A DNA stretch of 52,893 nucleotides from Bacteroidales bacterium. GTDB lineage: Bacteria > Bacteroidota > Bacteroidia > Bacteroidales > Paludibacteraceae. Below are positions 41,993 through 50,126 of the stretch, one piece after another. Below the pieces are notes generated by a model, which searched no databases, was not told the DNA's origin, and worked only from the letters and a program-made list of their open reading frames with translations. Positions within the stretch are counted from its first letter, which is position 1; every line of letters starts with the position of its first letter. Location of the stretch: contig SUXD01000016.1 of assembly GCA_015061145.1 (NCBI GenBank), positions 1 through 52,893 of the forward strand. Direction: 5' to 3'. The position numbers and the translations under genes are program-made.

Positions 41993-44533
41993 ATGATTGA
42001 CAGCGAAGACAGAATTATAAGAGTAAACATTGAAGAAGAAATGAAGACTTCTTACATTGATTACTCTATGTCAGTGATTGTAGCTCGTGCATTGCCTGAT
42101 GTGCGAGATGGTTTCAAACCTGTTCATCGAAGAGTGCTTTACGGAATGAACGAATTGGGCAACAATTCGGACAAACCATATAAGAAATCGGCGCGTATCG
42201 TCGGTGAAGTAATGGGTAAGTTTCACCCGCATGGCGACTCGTCTATCTACGGAACGCTTGTTCGTATGACGCAGCCTTGGGTGTTGCGCTATCCTTTGGT
42301 TGACAAACAAGGTAACTTCGGTTCTATCGATGGCGACCAGCCTGCCGCTATGCGTTATACTGAGGCGCGTTTATTGCGTTTGGCTGAGGATATGCTGGTG
42401 GATATCGAGAAAAACACGGTGGATATGGTGAAAAACTTTGACGAAACGTTGATGGAACCTACCGTATTGCCAACACGAATCCCGAATTTGCTTATAAACG
42501 GCGCCTCTGGTATTGCGGTTGGTATGGCTACCAATATGGCAACACACAATCTATCGGAAGTATGCGATGCGATAGTGGCCTATGTGCATAATCCGGATAT
42601 CGAAATCTCGGAACTGATGAAATATGTAAAGGCTCCCGATTTTCCTACTGGCGGTATCATACAAGGATATGCAGGCGTAAAAGAGGCTTTCGAAACTGGA
42701 CGCGGCCGCATCGTGATTCGTTCTAAAGCAACTATCGAAACCGACGAAAACGGACACGACAAGATTATCGTCAGCGAAATACCTTATAATGTAAACAAAT
42801 TGGATCTTATCCGCTCCATTGTCGCGCTTATCGAGGACAAGAAAGTGGAAGGCATCGCCAATGTGAACGACGAATCAGACCGTAAAGACGAAGTGCGTAT
42901 TGTGATTGATTTGAAAAGAGACGCCAATTCTAATGTGGTGCTCAATAAATTGTTCAAATACAGCGCAATGCAATCCTCTTTCAGCGTGAACAATATCGCA
43001 TTGGTCGATGGTCGTCCGCGTCTGCTTAATCTCAAGGACTTGATTCACTATTTTGTGAAACATCGTCACGAAGTCATAGTAAGACGCACCGAATACGAAC
43101 TGAAAAAGGCGGAAGAACGCGCTCATATCCTTAATGGATTGATAATTGCTGTTGACAATATCGACGAAGTGGTAAGACTCATCAGAGCAAGCCGCACACC
43201 TTCTGATGCGCAAAAAGCCTTGGAGGATCGCTTCCAGCTCGACAATCTGCAGTCGAAAGCTATTGTGGATATGCGCCTCTCTCAACTTACAGGATTGCGT
43301 ATCGACGAATTGAAGAAGGAATACGAGGATATTATGGCACTTATCGAGCATTTGAAAGCTATATTGGCCGACATCGAATTGCGAAAGGAGATTATCTGCA
43401 AAGAAACGCTCGAAGTGAAAGAGAAATATGGTGATGAGCGTCGTACCGACATTGTTTATGCTGCCGATGAGTTCAATCCTGAAGATTTCTATGCCGACGA
43501 CGAAATGGTGATAACTGTTTCGCACCTCGGATACATCAAGCGTACACCGCTTTCAGAATTCCGCACGCAAAGTCGCGGTGGAGTTGGAGCCAAAGGCGGA
43601 CATACGCGCGAAGAGGATTTCATTGAATATCTGTACACGGCGTCAATGCACAATACGTTGATGTTCTTCACGCAGAAAGGTCGTTGCTACTGGATGAAAG
43701 TGTACGATATTCCAGAAGGCGCTAAAAACACAAAAGGACGCGCCATTCAGAATCTGCTGAACATTGCACCCGATGATAAAGTGAACGCATTCATCAACAC
43801 CAAAGAATTGTCAGACGAGGAATTTGTGAAGTCACATTATCTGATATTCTGTACAAAACAGGGTGTGATAAAGAAAACTTCTCTAGAGGCGTATTCGCGT
43901 CCTCGTCAAAACGGAGTGAATGCCATCACTATTCGCGAAGACGACCAGGTAATTCAAGTATGTATTACCGACGGCGATTGCGAAGTGCTTATGGCGAATA
44001 AGAACGGTCGTGCTATTCGCTTCCATGAATCCAAGGTTCGTGAAATGGGACGAACAGCGACTGGTGTTCGCGGTATCACTCTCGATGAAGACGGAAAGGA
44101 TGAGGTTGTCGGCATGATTTGCGTTAAACCTTCCGACAATCGTACCGTCTTAGTAGTATCGGAAAAAGGTTATGGAAAACGCACTTTGCTCAACGACGAA
44201 GACGGCGAACCTGTTTATCGCATCACGAACCGTGGCGGCAAAGGTGTACGTACATTGAACATTACCGATAAGACGGGAAGCCTTGTGGCGCTCAAAGATG
44301 TTTCGGACGAAAACGATTTGATGATCATCAACAAATCCGGAATCACTATCCGTCTTAAGGTTACCGATATGCGTGTGATGGGAAGAGCCACTCAAGGTGT
44401 GCGCCTTATCAACTTGGAAAAACGGAATGATGAAATAGCTTCGGTATGTGTTGTTCCTGCCGATGACGAAGCGGAGGAAAACGAAAATGCGGAAGCACAG
44501 GAGAACGAACAGATTCAGAATGAAAATAATTAA
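41993..44533 (+). CDS. gyrA: DNA gyrase subunit A
   Basis: Breakage-reunion subunit of DNA gyrase. It has 846 residues, full length. The catalytic tyrosine is Tyr122 in AAMRYTEARL. The quinolone-determining region reads HPHGDSSIYGTL, giving Ser83 and Gly87 in E. coli numbering (here also 83 and 87). The C-terminal wrapping domain has a QSRGGVGAKGG version of the GyrA box, which supports gyrase over ParC. The acidic C-terminal tail is normal. Only 20 bases separate it from the TPR gene. Confidence 0.97.
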   Translation: MIDSEDRIIRVNIEEEMKTSYIDYSMSVIVARALPDVRDGFKPVHRRVLYGMNELGNNSDKPYKKSARIVGEVMGKFHPHGDSSIYGTLVRMTQPWVLRYPLVDKQGNFGSIDGDQPAAMRYTEARLLRLAEDMLVDIEKNTVDMVKNFDETLMEPTVLPTRIPNLLINGASGIAVGMATNMATHNLSEVCDAIVAYVHNPDIEISELMKYVKAPDFPTGGIIQGYAGVKEAFETGRGRIVIRSKATIETDENGHDKIIVSEIPYNVNKLDLIRSIVALIEDKKVEGIANVNDESDRKDEVRIVIDLKRDANSNVVLNKLFKYSAMQSSFSVNNIALVDGRPRLLNLKDLIHYFVKHRHEVIVRRTEYELKKAEERAHILNGLIIAVDNIDEVVRLIRASRTPSDAQKALEDRFQLDNLQSKAIVDMRLSQLTGLRIDELKKEYEDIMALIEHLKAILADIELRKEIICKETLEVKEKYGDERRTDIVYAADEFNPEDFYADDEMVITVSHLGYIKRTPLSEFRTQSRGGVGAKGGHTREEDFIEYLYTASMHNTLMFFTQKGRCYWMKVYDIPEGAKNTKGRAIQNLLNIAPDDKVNAFINTKELSDEEFVKSHYLIFCTKQGVIKKTSLEAYSRPRQNGVNAITIREDDQVIQVCITDGDCEVLMANKNGRAIRFHESKVREMGRTATGVRGITLDEDGKDEVVGMICVKPSDNRTVLVVSEKGYGKRTLLNDEDGEPVYRITNRGGKGVRTLNITDKTGSLVALKDVSDENDLMIINKSGITIRLKVTDMRVMGRATQGVRLINLEKRNDEIASVCVVPADDEAEENENAEAQENEQIQNENN

Positions 44534-44553
44534 TTAACGAAATTAGAAAAGAA

Positions 44554-45762
44554 ATGAAAAAAACAGTTTTTATAGGAATGTTGCTGTTGGCGGCAAACGC
44601 CGTTTTCGCACAAAAAAGCAATGTGAACAGCGCCTACACGTTGGCAACGATTGTGCCGGCCGACTTGAACGGTGCAAAAGCCAAAATTGAACCGGCATTG
44701 ACTAATCCTGAAACTCAGAATTGGGCCAAAACTTGGTTTACTGCCGGATTGGTGAGCGAGAAATTCCTCGAAGAGGAACAGAAGAAAGCCGTGTCGGAAA
44801 GCGACGACAAGAATGCGAGAGGCGAGTACACCATTCAAGCCTACGACTATTTTGCAAAAGCCTATGACTTGGATATTCTGCCTAACGAAAAAGGACAGGT
44901 GAAACCTAAATTCACTAAGCAGATTGTCACTTTCATGAAAACATATCCTGCAGAATTGTTCAATTATGGTATTTTGCTTTATCAGAACAAAGATTTTTCT
45001 GGTTCATTCGATGCATTCAACAAATACATCAAAATGCCGCAATTGCCTTTTATGCAAGGTGAAATCAACACTGCTGACTCTATGTACATCTGGGCTTGCT
45101 ATTATGGCGCAGATGCAGCCATAAAGGCAGAAAGAAAGGCTGAAGCAGCTGAGTGTCTGGAAATTATCAAAGACAAGTATCAAACTGAAACATGCTATCA
45201 GTTGCTGGCTAACATATATAAAGAAACAAAAGGCGAAGAGGCTTACGCTAAATTCCTGAAAGATGCGCTTAAAGCTAATCCCGAAAGTCAATTCGCGCTG
45301 TACTCGCTGATTGGTTATTATATCGAAAGCAAGAAAATGGATGAAGCGTCTAAAATTCTGGACGAAGCCATTCAGAAAGATGCCAAGAATCCTATTTTCT
45401 ACTATCTGAAAGGTACGCTGAGCCTCGAAAGCAACGACAACGAAGGTGCAATCGCTAATTTTGAGAAAGCCATTGCCAACGATCCTTCGTTCACCGACGG
45501 TTACCTGGGCATCGGCAAGTGCTACTTCTTCAAAGGAAAAGAGATAGAAGATGCTGCTGACAATATCAAGGATTACAAATCGAGAAACGCTGAATTGGAA
45601 AAAGCCAAAGCACAATACGAAAAGGCTGCTACTTATTTCGAAAAGGTGCATGTGCAGAAACCTGACAACAAAGAGAATCTGCGTTATCTGAAAAATATCT
45701 ATTATCGTTTGCGCAAAGATGCAGAATACGATAAAATTGACGCAGAAATGAAAGCGTTGTAA
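44554..45762 (+). CDS. Exported TPR repeat protein
   Basis: A 402-residue protein with a signal peptide (1-21, ending NAVFAQ) and several tetratricopeptide-like helix pairs, clearest around 245-340 (PESQFALYSLIGYYIESKKMDEA, NPIFYYLKGTLSLESNDNEGAIANFEKA). It is probably periplasmic, a scaffold for protein contacts. A TPR gene after gyrA is frequent in Bacteroidetes. It ends at a strong bidirectional terminator. Confidence 0.9.
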   Translation: MKKTVFIGMLLLAANAVFAQKSNVNSAYTLATIVPADLNGAKAKIEPALTNPETQNWAKTWFTAGLVSEKFLEEEQKKAVSESDDKNARGEYTIQAYDYFAKAYDLDILPNEKGQVKPKFTKQIVTFMKTYPAELFNYGILLYQNKDFSGSFDAFNKYIKMPQLPFMQGEINTADSMYIWACYYGADAAIKAERKAEAAECLEIIKDKYQTETCYQLLANIYKETKGEEAYAKFLKDALKANPESQFALYSLIGYYIESKKMDEASKILDEAIQKDAKNPIFYYLKGTLSLESNDNEGAIANFEKAIANDPSFTDGYLGIGKCYFFKGKEIEDAADNIKDYKSRNAELEKAKAQYEKAATYFEKVHVQKPDNKENLRYLKNIYYRLRKDAEYDKIDAEMKAL

Positions 45763-45780
45763 TTTTTAAGCGTAAGTGAT

Positions 45781-45817
45781 AAAAAATCCGAAGTCAAAAC
45801 GACTTCGGATTTTTTTT
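45781..45817. terminator. Bidirectional terminator
   Basis: A 15-bp perfect stem (45781-45795 with 45801-45815, five-base loop) rich in A on one side and T on the other. It ends the TPR gene and the convergent Cys-rich gene. Confidence 0.9.
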
Positions 45818-45822
45818 GTATG

Positions 45823-46284
45823 TCAGGGTAGGAAATCTTCGCATATCCAGCAAAAATGGCACTTGTAGCAGACACAATTGCCTTTATTGTCGCAACCGGT
45901 ACTGTAACTTCCGCATCTGAGGCAAAACATAACGCCATGGCAGGATTCGCAGGGATTGTCGGCTGGTGGTTCTGTGATTTTATTTTTATCCAGATTTTTC
46001 AACGCCTCATCCAGTCGCTTCAACGACCTCTCTTTTGCCTGATTTTCAACGCAAACAGTACAGCAGCCAACTGAAAATAGAACAGCCAAGGAAATGCAAA
46101 TTGCAACAAGTCCGTTATGAAACAGAAGGAAACATAGTATGCCAACCAGCATACTGACTACTGTCGTGACGAATAATAACAGACCTCGATGTTTTTTGTA
46201 AGCGCGATAAAGAAATGTGTCCTTACCAAGCGAGTCAGATTTCTGGCAGGCCCGATTTTTCTTGTTAGAATGTGTGTTCATCAT
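45823..46284 (-). CDS. Two-helix membrane protein with Cys-rich tail
   Basis: A 153-residue protein I do not recognise. Two close hydrophobic segments (about 34-55 and 57-78) are followed by a short charged coil and a tail with 12 Cys in about 40 residues (CESC, CLRC, CVCYKC, CWIC), which looks like two zinc sites. It starts next to the stop of the Vsr-like gene, so the two are probably one transcript. Zinc binding is inference. Confidence 0.65.
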   Translation of the reverse strand: MMNTHSNKKNRACQKSDSLGKDTFLYRAYKKHRGLLLFVTTVVSMLVGILCFLLFHNGLVAICISLAVLFSVGCCTVCVENQAKERSLKRLDEALKNLDKNKITEPPADNPCESCHGVMFCLRCGSYSTGCDNKGNCVCYKCHFCWICEDFLP

Positions 46285-46285
46285 A

Positions 46286-46999
46286 TTAGTCTTGCAAATT
46301 ACAATGCAGATATAGAAGTTTTCTTACAATTTCAACGTCATTCTGATGGTCCCTTATTATACGTTTATGATTATCATATTTAAATTCAGAATAATTGATA
46401 CTAATATGTTTTATACCATTTTGTGGCAGTACTTCTTTGCGTCGTTCATCATAAATTCTACGTTGCTCTTTTCTATTTACTCCACTCACAGTCATTTTCT
46501 TTTGCTTGTCAAAGAAAGGTACATCTTCGGTATGCTGACGTTCATAATATTCAATGACAATTTTCTTTCCCTCATAATATGCATCAACAGGCAAATATGC
46601 TCGTTTCCCATTTTTATCTGGATCACCAAGTAAAAAAGGGAAGCGATGCTGTCTTAAAGCTTTTTCCCCAAGAATCTCATCACAAAGGTCTATGACATAA
46701 GATTCATCGCTATCAATTCGTTTTTTCGTTATTTTTATATGTTTTTTGCTTATTATTTCAGAATTCTTTGGCGTTATTGATATTTGTATAGTTTCATTAT
46801 CAATAAGTTGTTGGAATTTTTCAAGGGTCATATCGGTAACACCAAAGTCATCTTGTCCATAAAATCTAATTTTTCTCATTTTATCACGAATTGTTTTTTG
46901 CTTGCTCTTGTTTTTTTCTTCAGATGCTTTAACTCTTTGAGAAATCAATTCTTTCAATTGCTCAATTTCTTCTTTTGTAAATGTGTTTTTCCCTTTCAT
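46286..46999 (-). CDS. Vsr/DUF559-like putative nuclease
   Basis: A 237-residue protein. The N-terminal 45 residues are a charged coil. The C-terminal half follows the Vsr/DUF559 endonuclease plan: LPVDAYYEGKKIVIEYYERQH gives Asp139, Glu150 and Gln155-His156, then YDERRKEVLPQNGIKHISI matches the later 'yD..R...L...G...i.i' part. The ExK lysine is not in the standard place, so activity is uncertain. It is the first gene of a two-gene unit in an accessory island. Confidence 0.6.
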   Translation of the reverse strand: MKGKNTFTKEEIEQLKELISQRVKASEEKNKSKQKTIRDKMRKIRFYGQDDFGVTDMTLEKFQQLIDNETIQISITPKNSEIISKKHIKITKKRIDSDESYVIDLCDEILGEKALRQHRFPFLLGDPDKNGKRAYLPVDAYYEGKKIVIEYYERQHTEDVPFFDKQKKMTVSGVNRKEQRRIYDERRKEVLPQNGIKHISINYSEFKYDNHKRIIRDHQNDVEIVRKLLYLHCNLQD

Positions 47000-47009
47000 A
47001 TCTTATTTT

Positions 47010-47145
47010 ATTTAATTTTCTTTTTTTGTATTATTACTCCGCGAACCGAGCGTCCGCCATCACGGTTACCGCAGCCGTCATTCCAGTCCACGTGACTAGG
47101 GTAGAATAGGTTGAAAGTACCAATAGGGGTATTTTTGTCTTTTCT
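47010..47145 (-). pseudogene. Remnant of a C-type-lectin-like/FGE-like C-terminus
   Basis: An open stretch of about 45 codons without start, directly after and in frame with the TAG of the 80-residue gene. It reads NTPIGTFNLFYPSHVDWND, then GCGNRDGGRSVRGVI, then a Lys tail and TAA. It resembles the end of Bacteroidetes surface proteins with a formylglycine-enzyme/C-lectin type fold (W...G.S.R.V). Probably all that remains of a larger gene. Confidence 0.4.
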
Positions 47146-47388
47146 CTAATCCATTAATAAACATGTTATCCATAATAATATGGCCATCATATCTAATACT
47201 ATTATCCAAGATCTAGATGGACCCTTACTTTTGTTCCATAGGTAAATGGTAGCTGGTATAAATATAAAAACCCATAAGAACAACCCTATTACCGTTCCGA
47301 ATATACTAAGGAAACCTGGTTGTAAATACTTGGGTACTTTTTCTGAGTAACCTGTAGGTTCTCCTTTTTTGTTAAAATGTGCTCTCAT
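47146..47388 (-). CDS. Small membrane protein (80 aa)
   Basis: An 80-residue protein with two hydrophobic segments (about 26-50 and 60-78) and a basic, soluble N-terminus. It starts 3 bases after the stop of the 64-residue gene, so they form a pair. No family recognised. The in-frame remnant behind its TAG is probably chance. Confidence 0.5.
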   Translation of the reverse strand: MRAHFNKKGEPTGYSEKVPKYLQPGFLSIFGTVIGLFLWVFIFIPATIYLWNKSKGPSRSWIIVLDMMAILLWITCLLMD

Positions 47389-47391
47389 TAG

Positions 47392-47586
47392 TCATCGTTT
47401 TTTAAGTTGTTCATAATTTTTTTTAATCATCCAGTAAGGTACTATTAACCAAATAGATAAGAAGTGGGTAATTGGGGCTAGTCTATCCCAGGGCCCAGAA
47501 TTGCTTCTTTGCCACTTATATACTCTGAGGGTAAATGGAATTGAGACTATGTAGAGAATTGCTAGAAAAACTGTTAATACTTTCAT
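47392..47586 (-). CDS. Small membrane protein (64 aa)
   Basis: A 64-residue protein with a hydrophobic N-terminus (1-20) and a second segment (about 40-54), ending in a basic tail. It is first behind promoter copy 1 (47636-47695), which nearly equals the DUF262 promoter, so this pair and DUF262 are probably controlled together. Function unknown. Confidence 0.5.
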   Translation of the reverse strand: MKVLTVFLAILYIVSIPFTLRVYKWQRSNSGPWDRLAPITHFLSIWLIVPYWMIKKNYEQLKKR

Positions 47587-47635
47587 TTGATAATATCTTT
47601 AAATTTGTTATGTACTTGGTGAGCCGTATTTTTTT

Positions 47636-47695
47636 CAAATTTAAATATCAATACCGTTCAGCGCAAGATTTTTTCAGGTCAAAAACAGGTCAATT
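47636..47695 (-). promoter_or_regulatory. Promoter/operator copy 1, duplicated (before the 64-aa gene)
   Basis: On the minus strand: two GGTCAA elements (47677 and 47688 on the plus strand, 11 apart), -33 TTG (47666-47664), 20 bases, -7 TAAATTTG (47643-47636). The exact repeat is 47648-47695, identical to 49596-49643. The DUF262 stop codon (47692-47690) lies inside it. Confidence 0.85.
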
Positions 47696-49567
47696 TATTT
47701 TAATATTCTCGATAAGAAATTTTCTCTTAAAGTCATCATTGTCTATTTTAGAATCTTTTAAATCCCAGCGTTCCAACAAAAAATCAAACATTCTACATCC
47801 TCTGTCATATATATTCTTGTCGGACCAATCTTCGTATTTGTTTGCAACATCTCTATCACTATAGGATTTGCTTGCCAAGTAGAGAGCTTTATTATCTTTG
47901 TAGTTTTTATTCCTTTGAATTTTTGAAAATGTGAGATTTCCTAAAGAATAACGAAGTTTTTCTATGCTTTCCTTGTCTCTTTGTCGACAAACTTCTGGAT
48001 AATCAGCATCCTCAGAAAAAATCAAACAAGATGTACCATCTTTATATTTGATAGATATTTCCTCTGCTGGCTTGTTCATTCTTTTTTCTAATTCGCATTC
48101 CCAATTCCATAAAAAATACTTACATCCCTCCCAACTGTAAAAATAATATGGTTTTTGTTGAACTTGCTTCCATATATTGTTGAAAATATTTACAGTATTT
48201 ATTGATTCCGTAGTTTTTTCATTTATAAAATCAACGATTTCCTTATTGTTTTTTTCACCAGTAAAGTAATGATATATTTCTCGAAGTATGTCTGCACGAT
48301 TAGCATTTTTCTTTTTTCCTGCCAATAAATAAGTGATAAAATTGTGACGTTCTATTGCTTTTAGAATATTAACAAATGATTTCTCTTCCCCCGATGATTT
48401 TTCTTCCAATAGGCGGTATAATACAGCCATAATTAAAGGACGTACAAATGAAAAACAATTTTTATTTAAAATAATCATCTGAAGCCAGTTGAAGAGTTCT
48501 TCAGACAAGTCATTCTGCGAAAATTCTTTTTTGTAATCAGATGGAGAATTTACGATATACCACAATTTCGAACTTTTTTTTATTGTAGTTAGAAATCTTT
48601 GAATATGATCGTAGTCAATTGGTTTTGCTGATGGAAACTGCTTTTCAAATAGTCCCTTTTCGAAGTTGTTAAAATCATCTTCAGTTTCTCCATCATGTTT
48701 ATAGAACATAATATAAAAAGATCTGAGGAAATCGTCATCGTTGAGGTTTGTTTTTTTTCCTAACCATTTATATATTTCATTCCAAGTCATTTGCACTTGT
48801 TTCCTGAGTGTGTCTTTTCCGTTTAAATACTGGTCAATCAAATACAACAGTCTGTTTTTTAGTAATTCGAGTTTCGATAATGGAATACCTCTGTTGTTCA
48901 TTGTTTCAAACACTAAAGAAATGTCTACTTCATTTTGGGGAATTTCAAAAAAATAAAAAAGAAATCTGTTTTCAATGCAGTCTATGTATTTTTTCAAAAG
49001 TTCCATTTCTATATCTTTAGTCTTTTCTTCGAAAAACTCACACGCATTTTTTAAATTTAATAGAACAAAATCGGAATCTTGCAATGTGTTTAGTTCGTTA
49101 TTAAATGTCGCATGCAGAAAATTGGATTTGTCTTCATCATCGTAATAATCAAATTTATATAGTTCATCATTATTTAGAAAAAAAGATTTCCAATCGTTAA
49201 CTTGTCTCGCATAATTTTTGTTAGATTTTAATTTGTCTGCAAATACTGACAAAAGAATTAATAGCGTTGTAAGTCTTTGTTGTCCATCAACAATGAAAAA
49301 TGGCTTGTATGTTTCTTGATTCATCTTTATTTCATCACCCTCAGTAATTTCAAAATTACTACTAAAGTGAGCAACTTCTTGATTTGTCATATCACTACAA
49401 GTAATAACGCCCATAAAATGATTTTTATCGTCGCGCTTTATTGTGGTTTTTAAATCTTCCCATAGGTCATCTAATTGTTTACGCCGCCATGAATAGTCTC
49501 GTTGATAAAGAGGGATGCGAAATATTCTGCCTTCAAATATTTCTTTTAAATTTGATAATTTAGCCAT
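47690..49567 (-). CDS. DUF262/DUF1524 (GmrSD-like) protein
   Basis: A 625-residue protein with the DUF262 N-terminal ParB-like NTPase pattern IPLYQRDYSW (18-27) and VDGQQRLTTLLIL (93-105). The C-terminus follows the DUF1524 layout with SLGNLTF near 541, but where the HNH motif (E-H-I-x-P) is expected, near 500-510, it reads EEISIKYKDG, so the catalytic His seems lost. GmrSD enzymes cut glucosylated phage DNA. This one may be nuclease-dead, or a diverged type. It is AT-rich and lies between two copies of a 48-bp promoter repeat. Confidence 0.8.
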   Translation of the reverse strand: MAKLSNLKEIFEGRIFRIPLYQRDYSWRRKQLDDLWEDLKTTIKRDDKNHFMGVITCSDMTNQEVAHFSSNFEITEGDEIKMNQETYKPFFIVDGQQRLTTLLILLSVFADKLKSNKNYARQVNDWKSFFLNNDELYKFDYYDDEDKSNFLHATFNNELNTLQDSDFVLLNLKNACEFFEEKTKDIEMELLKKYIDCIENRFLFYFFEIPQNEVDISLVFETMNNRGIPLSKLELLKNRLLYLIDQYLNGKDTLRKQVQMTWNEIYKWLGKKTNLNDDDFLRSFYIMFYKHDGETEDDFNNFEKGLFEKQFPSAKPIDYDHIQRFLTTIKKSSKLWYIVNSPSDYKKEFSQNDLSEELFNWLQMIILNKNCFSFVRPLIMAVLYRLLEEKSSGEEKSFVNILKAIERHNFITYLLAGKKKNANRADILREIYHYFTGEKNNKEIVDFINEKTTESINTVNIFNNIWKQVQQKPYYFYSWEGCKYFLWNWECELEKRMNKPAEEISIKYKDGTSCLIFSEDADYPEVCRQRDKESIEKLRYSLGNLTFSKIQRNKNYKDNKALYLASKSYSDRDVANKYEDWSDKNIYDRGCRMFDFLLERWDLKDSKIDNDDFKRKFLIENIKIN

Positions 49568-49583
49568 ATAACTATATTTTTTT

Positions 49584-49643
49584 CAAAAATAGATTTCAAT
49601 ACCGTTCAGCGCAAGATTTTTTCAGGTCAAAAACAGGTCAATT
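49584..49643 (-). promoter_or_regulatory. Promoter/operator copy 2, duplicated (DUF262 promoter)
   Basis: On the minus strand: two GGTCAA elements (49625 and 49636 on the plus strand), -33 TTG (49614-49612), 20 bases, -7 TATTTTTG (49591-49584). The start of transcription is only about 10 bases before the DUF262 ATG. The exact 48-bp repeat is 49596-49643. Confidence 0.85.
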
Positions 49644-49694
49644 GCGCATTTGTGTAAATTTACGTACTATAACCACAACAAACAATTATTTATA

Positions 49695-49745
49695 AGGTCA
49701 AGTTTAGTTCATAAAAAGTTCATTATTAAGTCAAATTTAGGTCAA
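49695..49745. promoter_or_regulatory. Five tandem 11-bp repeats, GGTCAA-type operator
   Basis: Units begin at 49696, 49707, 49718, 49729 and 49740, exactly 11 bp apart: GGTCAA, GTTCAT, GTTCAT, AGTCAA, GGTCAA, each followed by an AT-rich spacer. They end seven bases before the ATG at 49753. The same GGTCAA pair at 11-bp spacing is in both promoter copies at 47677 and 49625. One protein binding one face of the helix is the likely reader. Confidence 0.75.
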
Positions 49746-49752
49746 GTTTACA

Positions 49753-50085
49753 ATGTGCTTTGAAAAATGGGGCAGTATTGTTTCTTTTGTCATAAAAATG
49801 GGAATGAAACGAGATTCTGACGGATATATAGATTTTATTGCTGCGGTACGAAAGTATTGCAGCGATCAATATCGTATGAATCTTGAGGATGTAGGGGAGT
49901 TGAAACGATTGCGAGCATTTTTGCCAGAACAACTGTCTGTCTCTACGCTTCAACGGATTTTCTTAGGTATCAACAAAAATCAAAAGAGGGTGAACGATTC
50001 AACACTCAAAATTCTTGCCCAATTTATGGGTTATGAAAGTGTTGACGATTACATTTTCAAAAATAATGGAAAAAATACAAAATAA
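49753..50085 (+). CDS. Small DNA-binding-like protein (110 aa)
   Basis: A 110-residue protein with a helical segment LSVSTLQRIFLGINKNQKRVNDSTLKILAQFMGYESVDDYI, a pattern common in Bacteroidetes proteins thought to hold a helix-turn-helix. Translation may instead start at 49798 or 49804 (GMKRDSDGY), as the first 15 residues look unlike the rest. It sits behind the 11-bp repeats and is divergent from DUF262, so it is a candidate for the protein that reads GGTCAA. That is inference. Confidence 0.65.
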   Translation: MCFEKWGSIVSFVIKMGMKRDSDGYIDFIAAVRKYCSDQYRMNLEDVGELKRLRAFLPEQLSVSTLQRIFLGINKNQKRVNDSTLKILAQFMGYESVDDYIFKNNGKNTK

Positions 50086-50098
50086 TTGCAAGTTTTGC

Positions 50099-50106
50099 TA
50101 ACTTTG
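50099..50106 (+). promoter_or_regulatory. -7 box (TAACTTTG) of the second regulator-like gene
   Basis: TAACTTTG lies 20 bases before the ATG at 50127. Transcription near 50113 rules against a start at 50112. No good -33. Confidence 0.5.
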
Positions 50107-50126
50107 TAAAAATGCAAATTGTCTAT

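Noticed and set aside
46346-47095. Plus-strand frames opposite the Vsr-like gene
   Set aside because: Shadow frames with hydrophobic, biased composition and no start signal.
47146-47148. Stop-codon readthrough from the 80-aa gene into the lectin-like fragment
   Set aside because: Being in frame has a one in three chance, and the parts do not form a sensible single protein.
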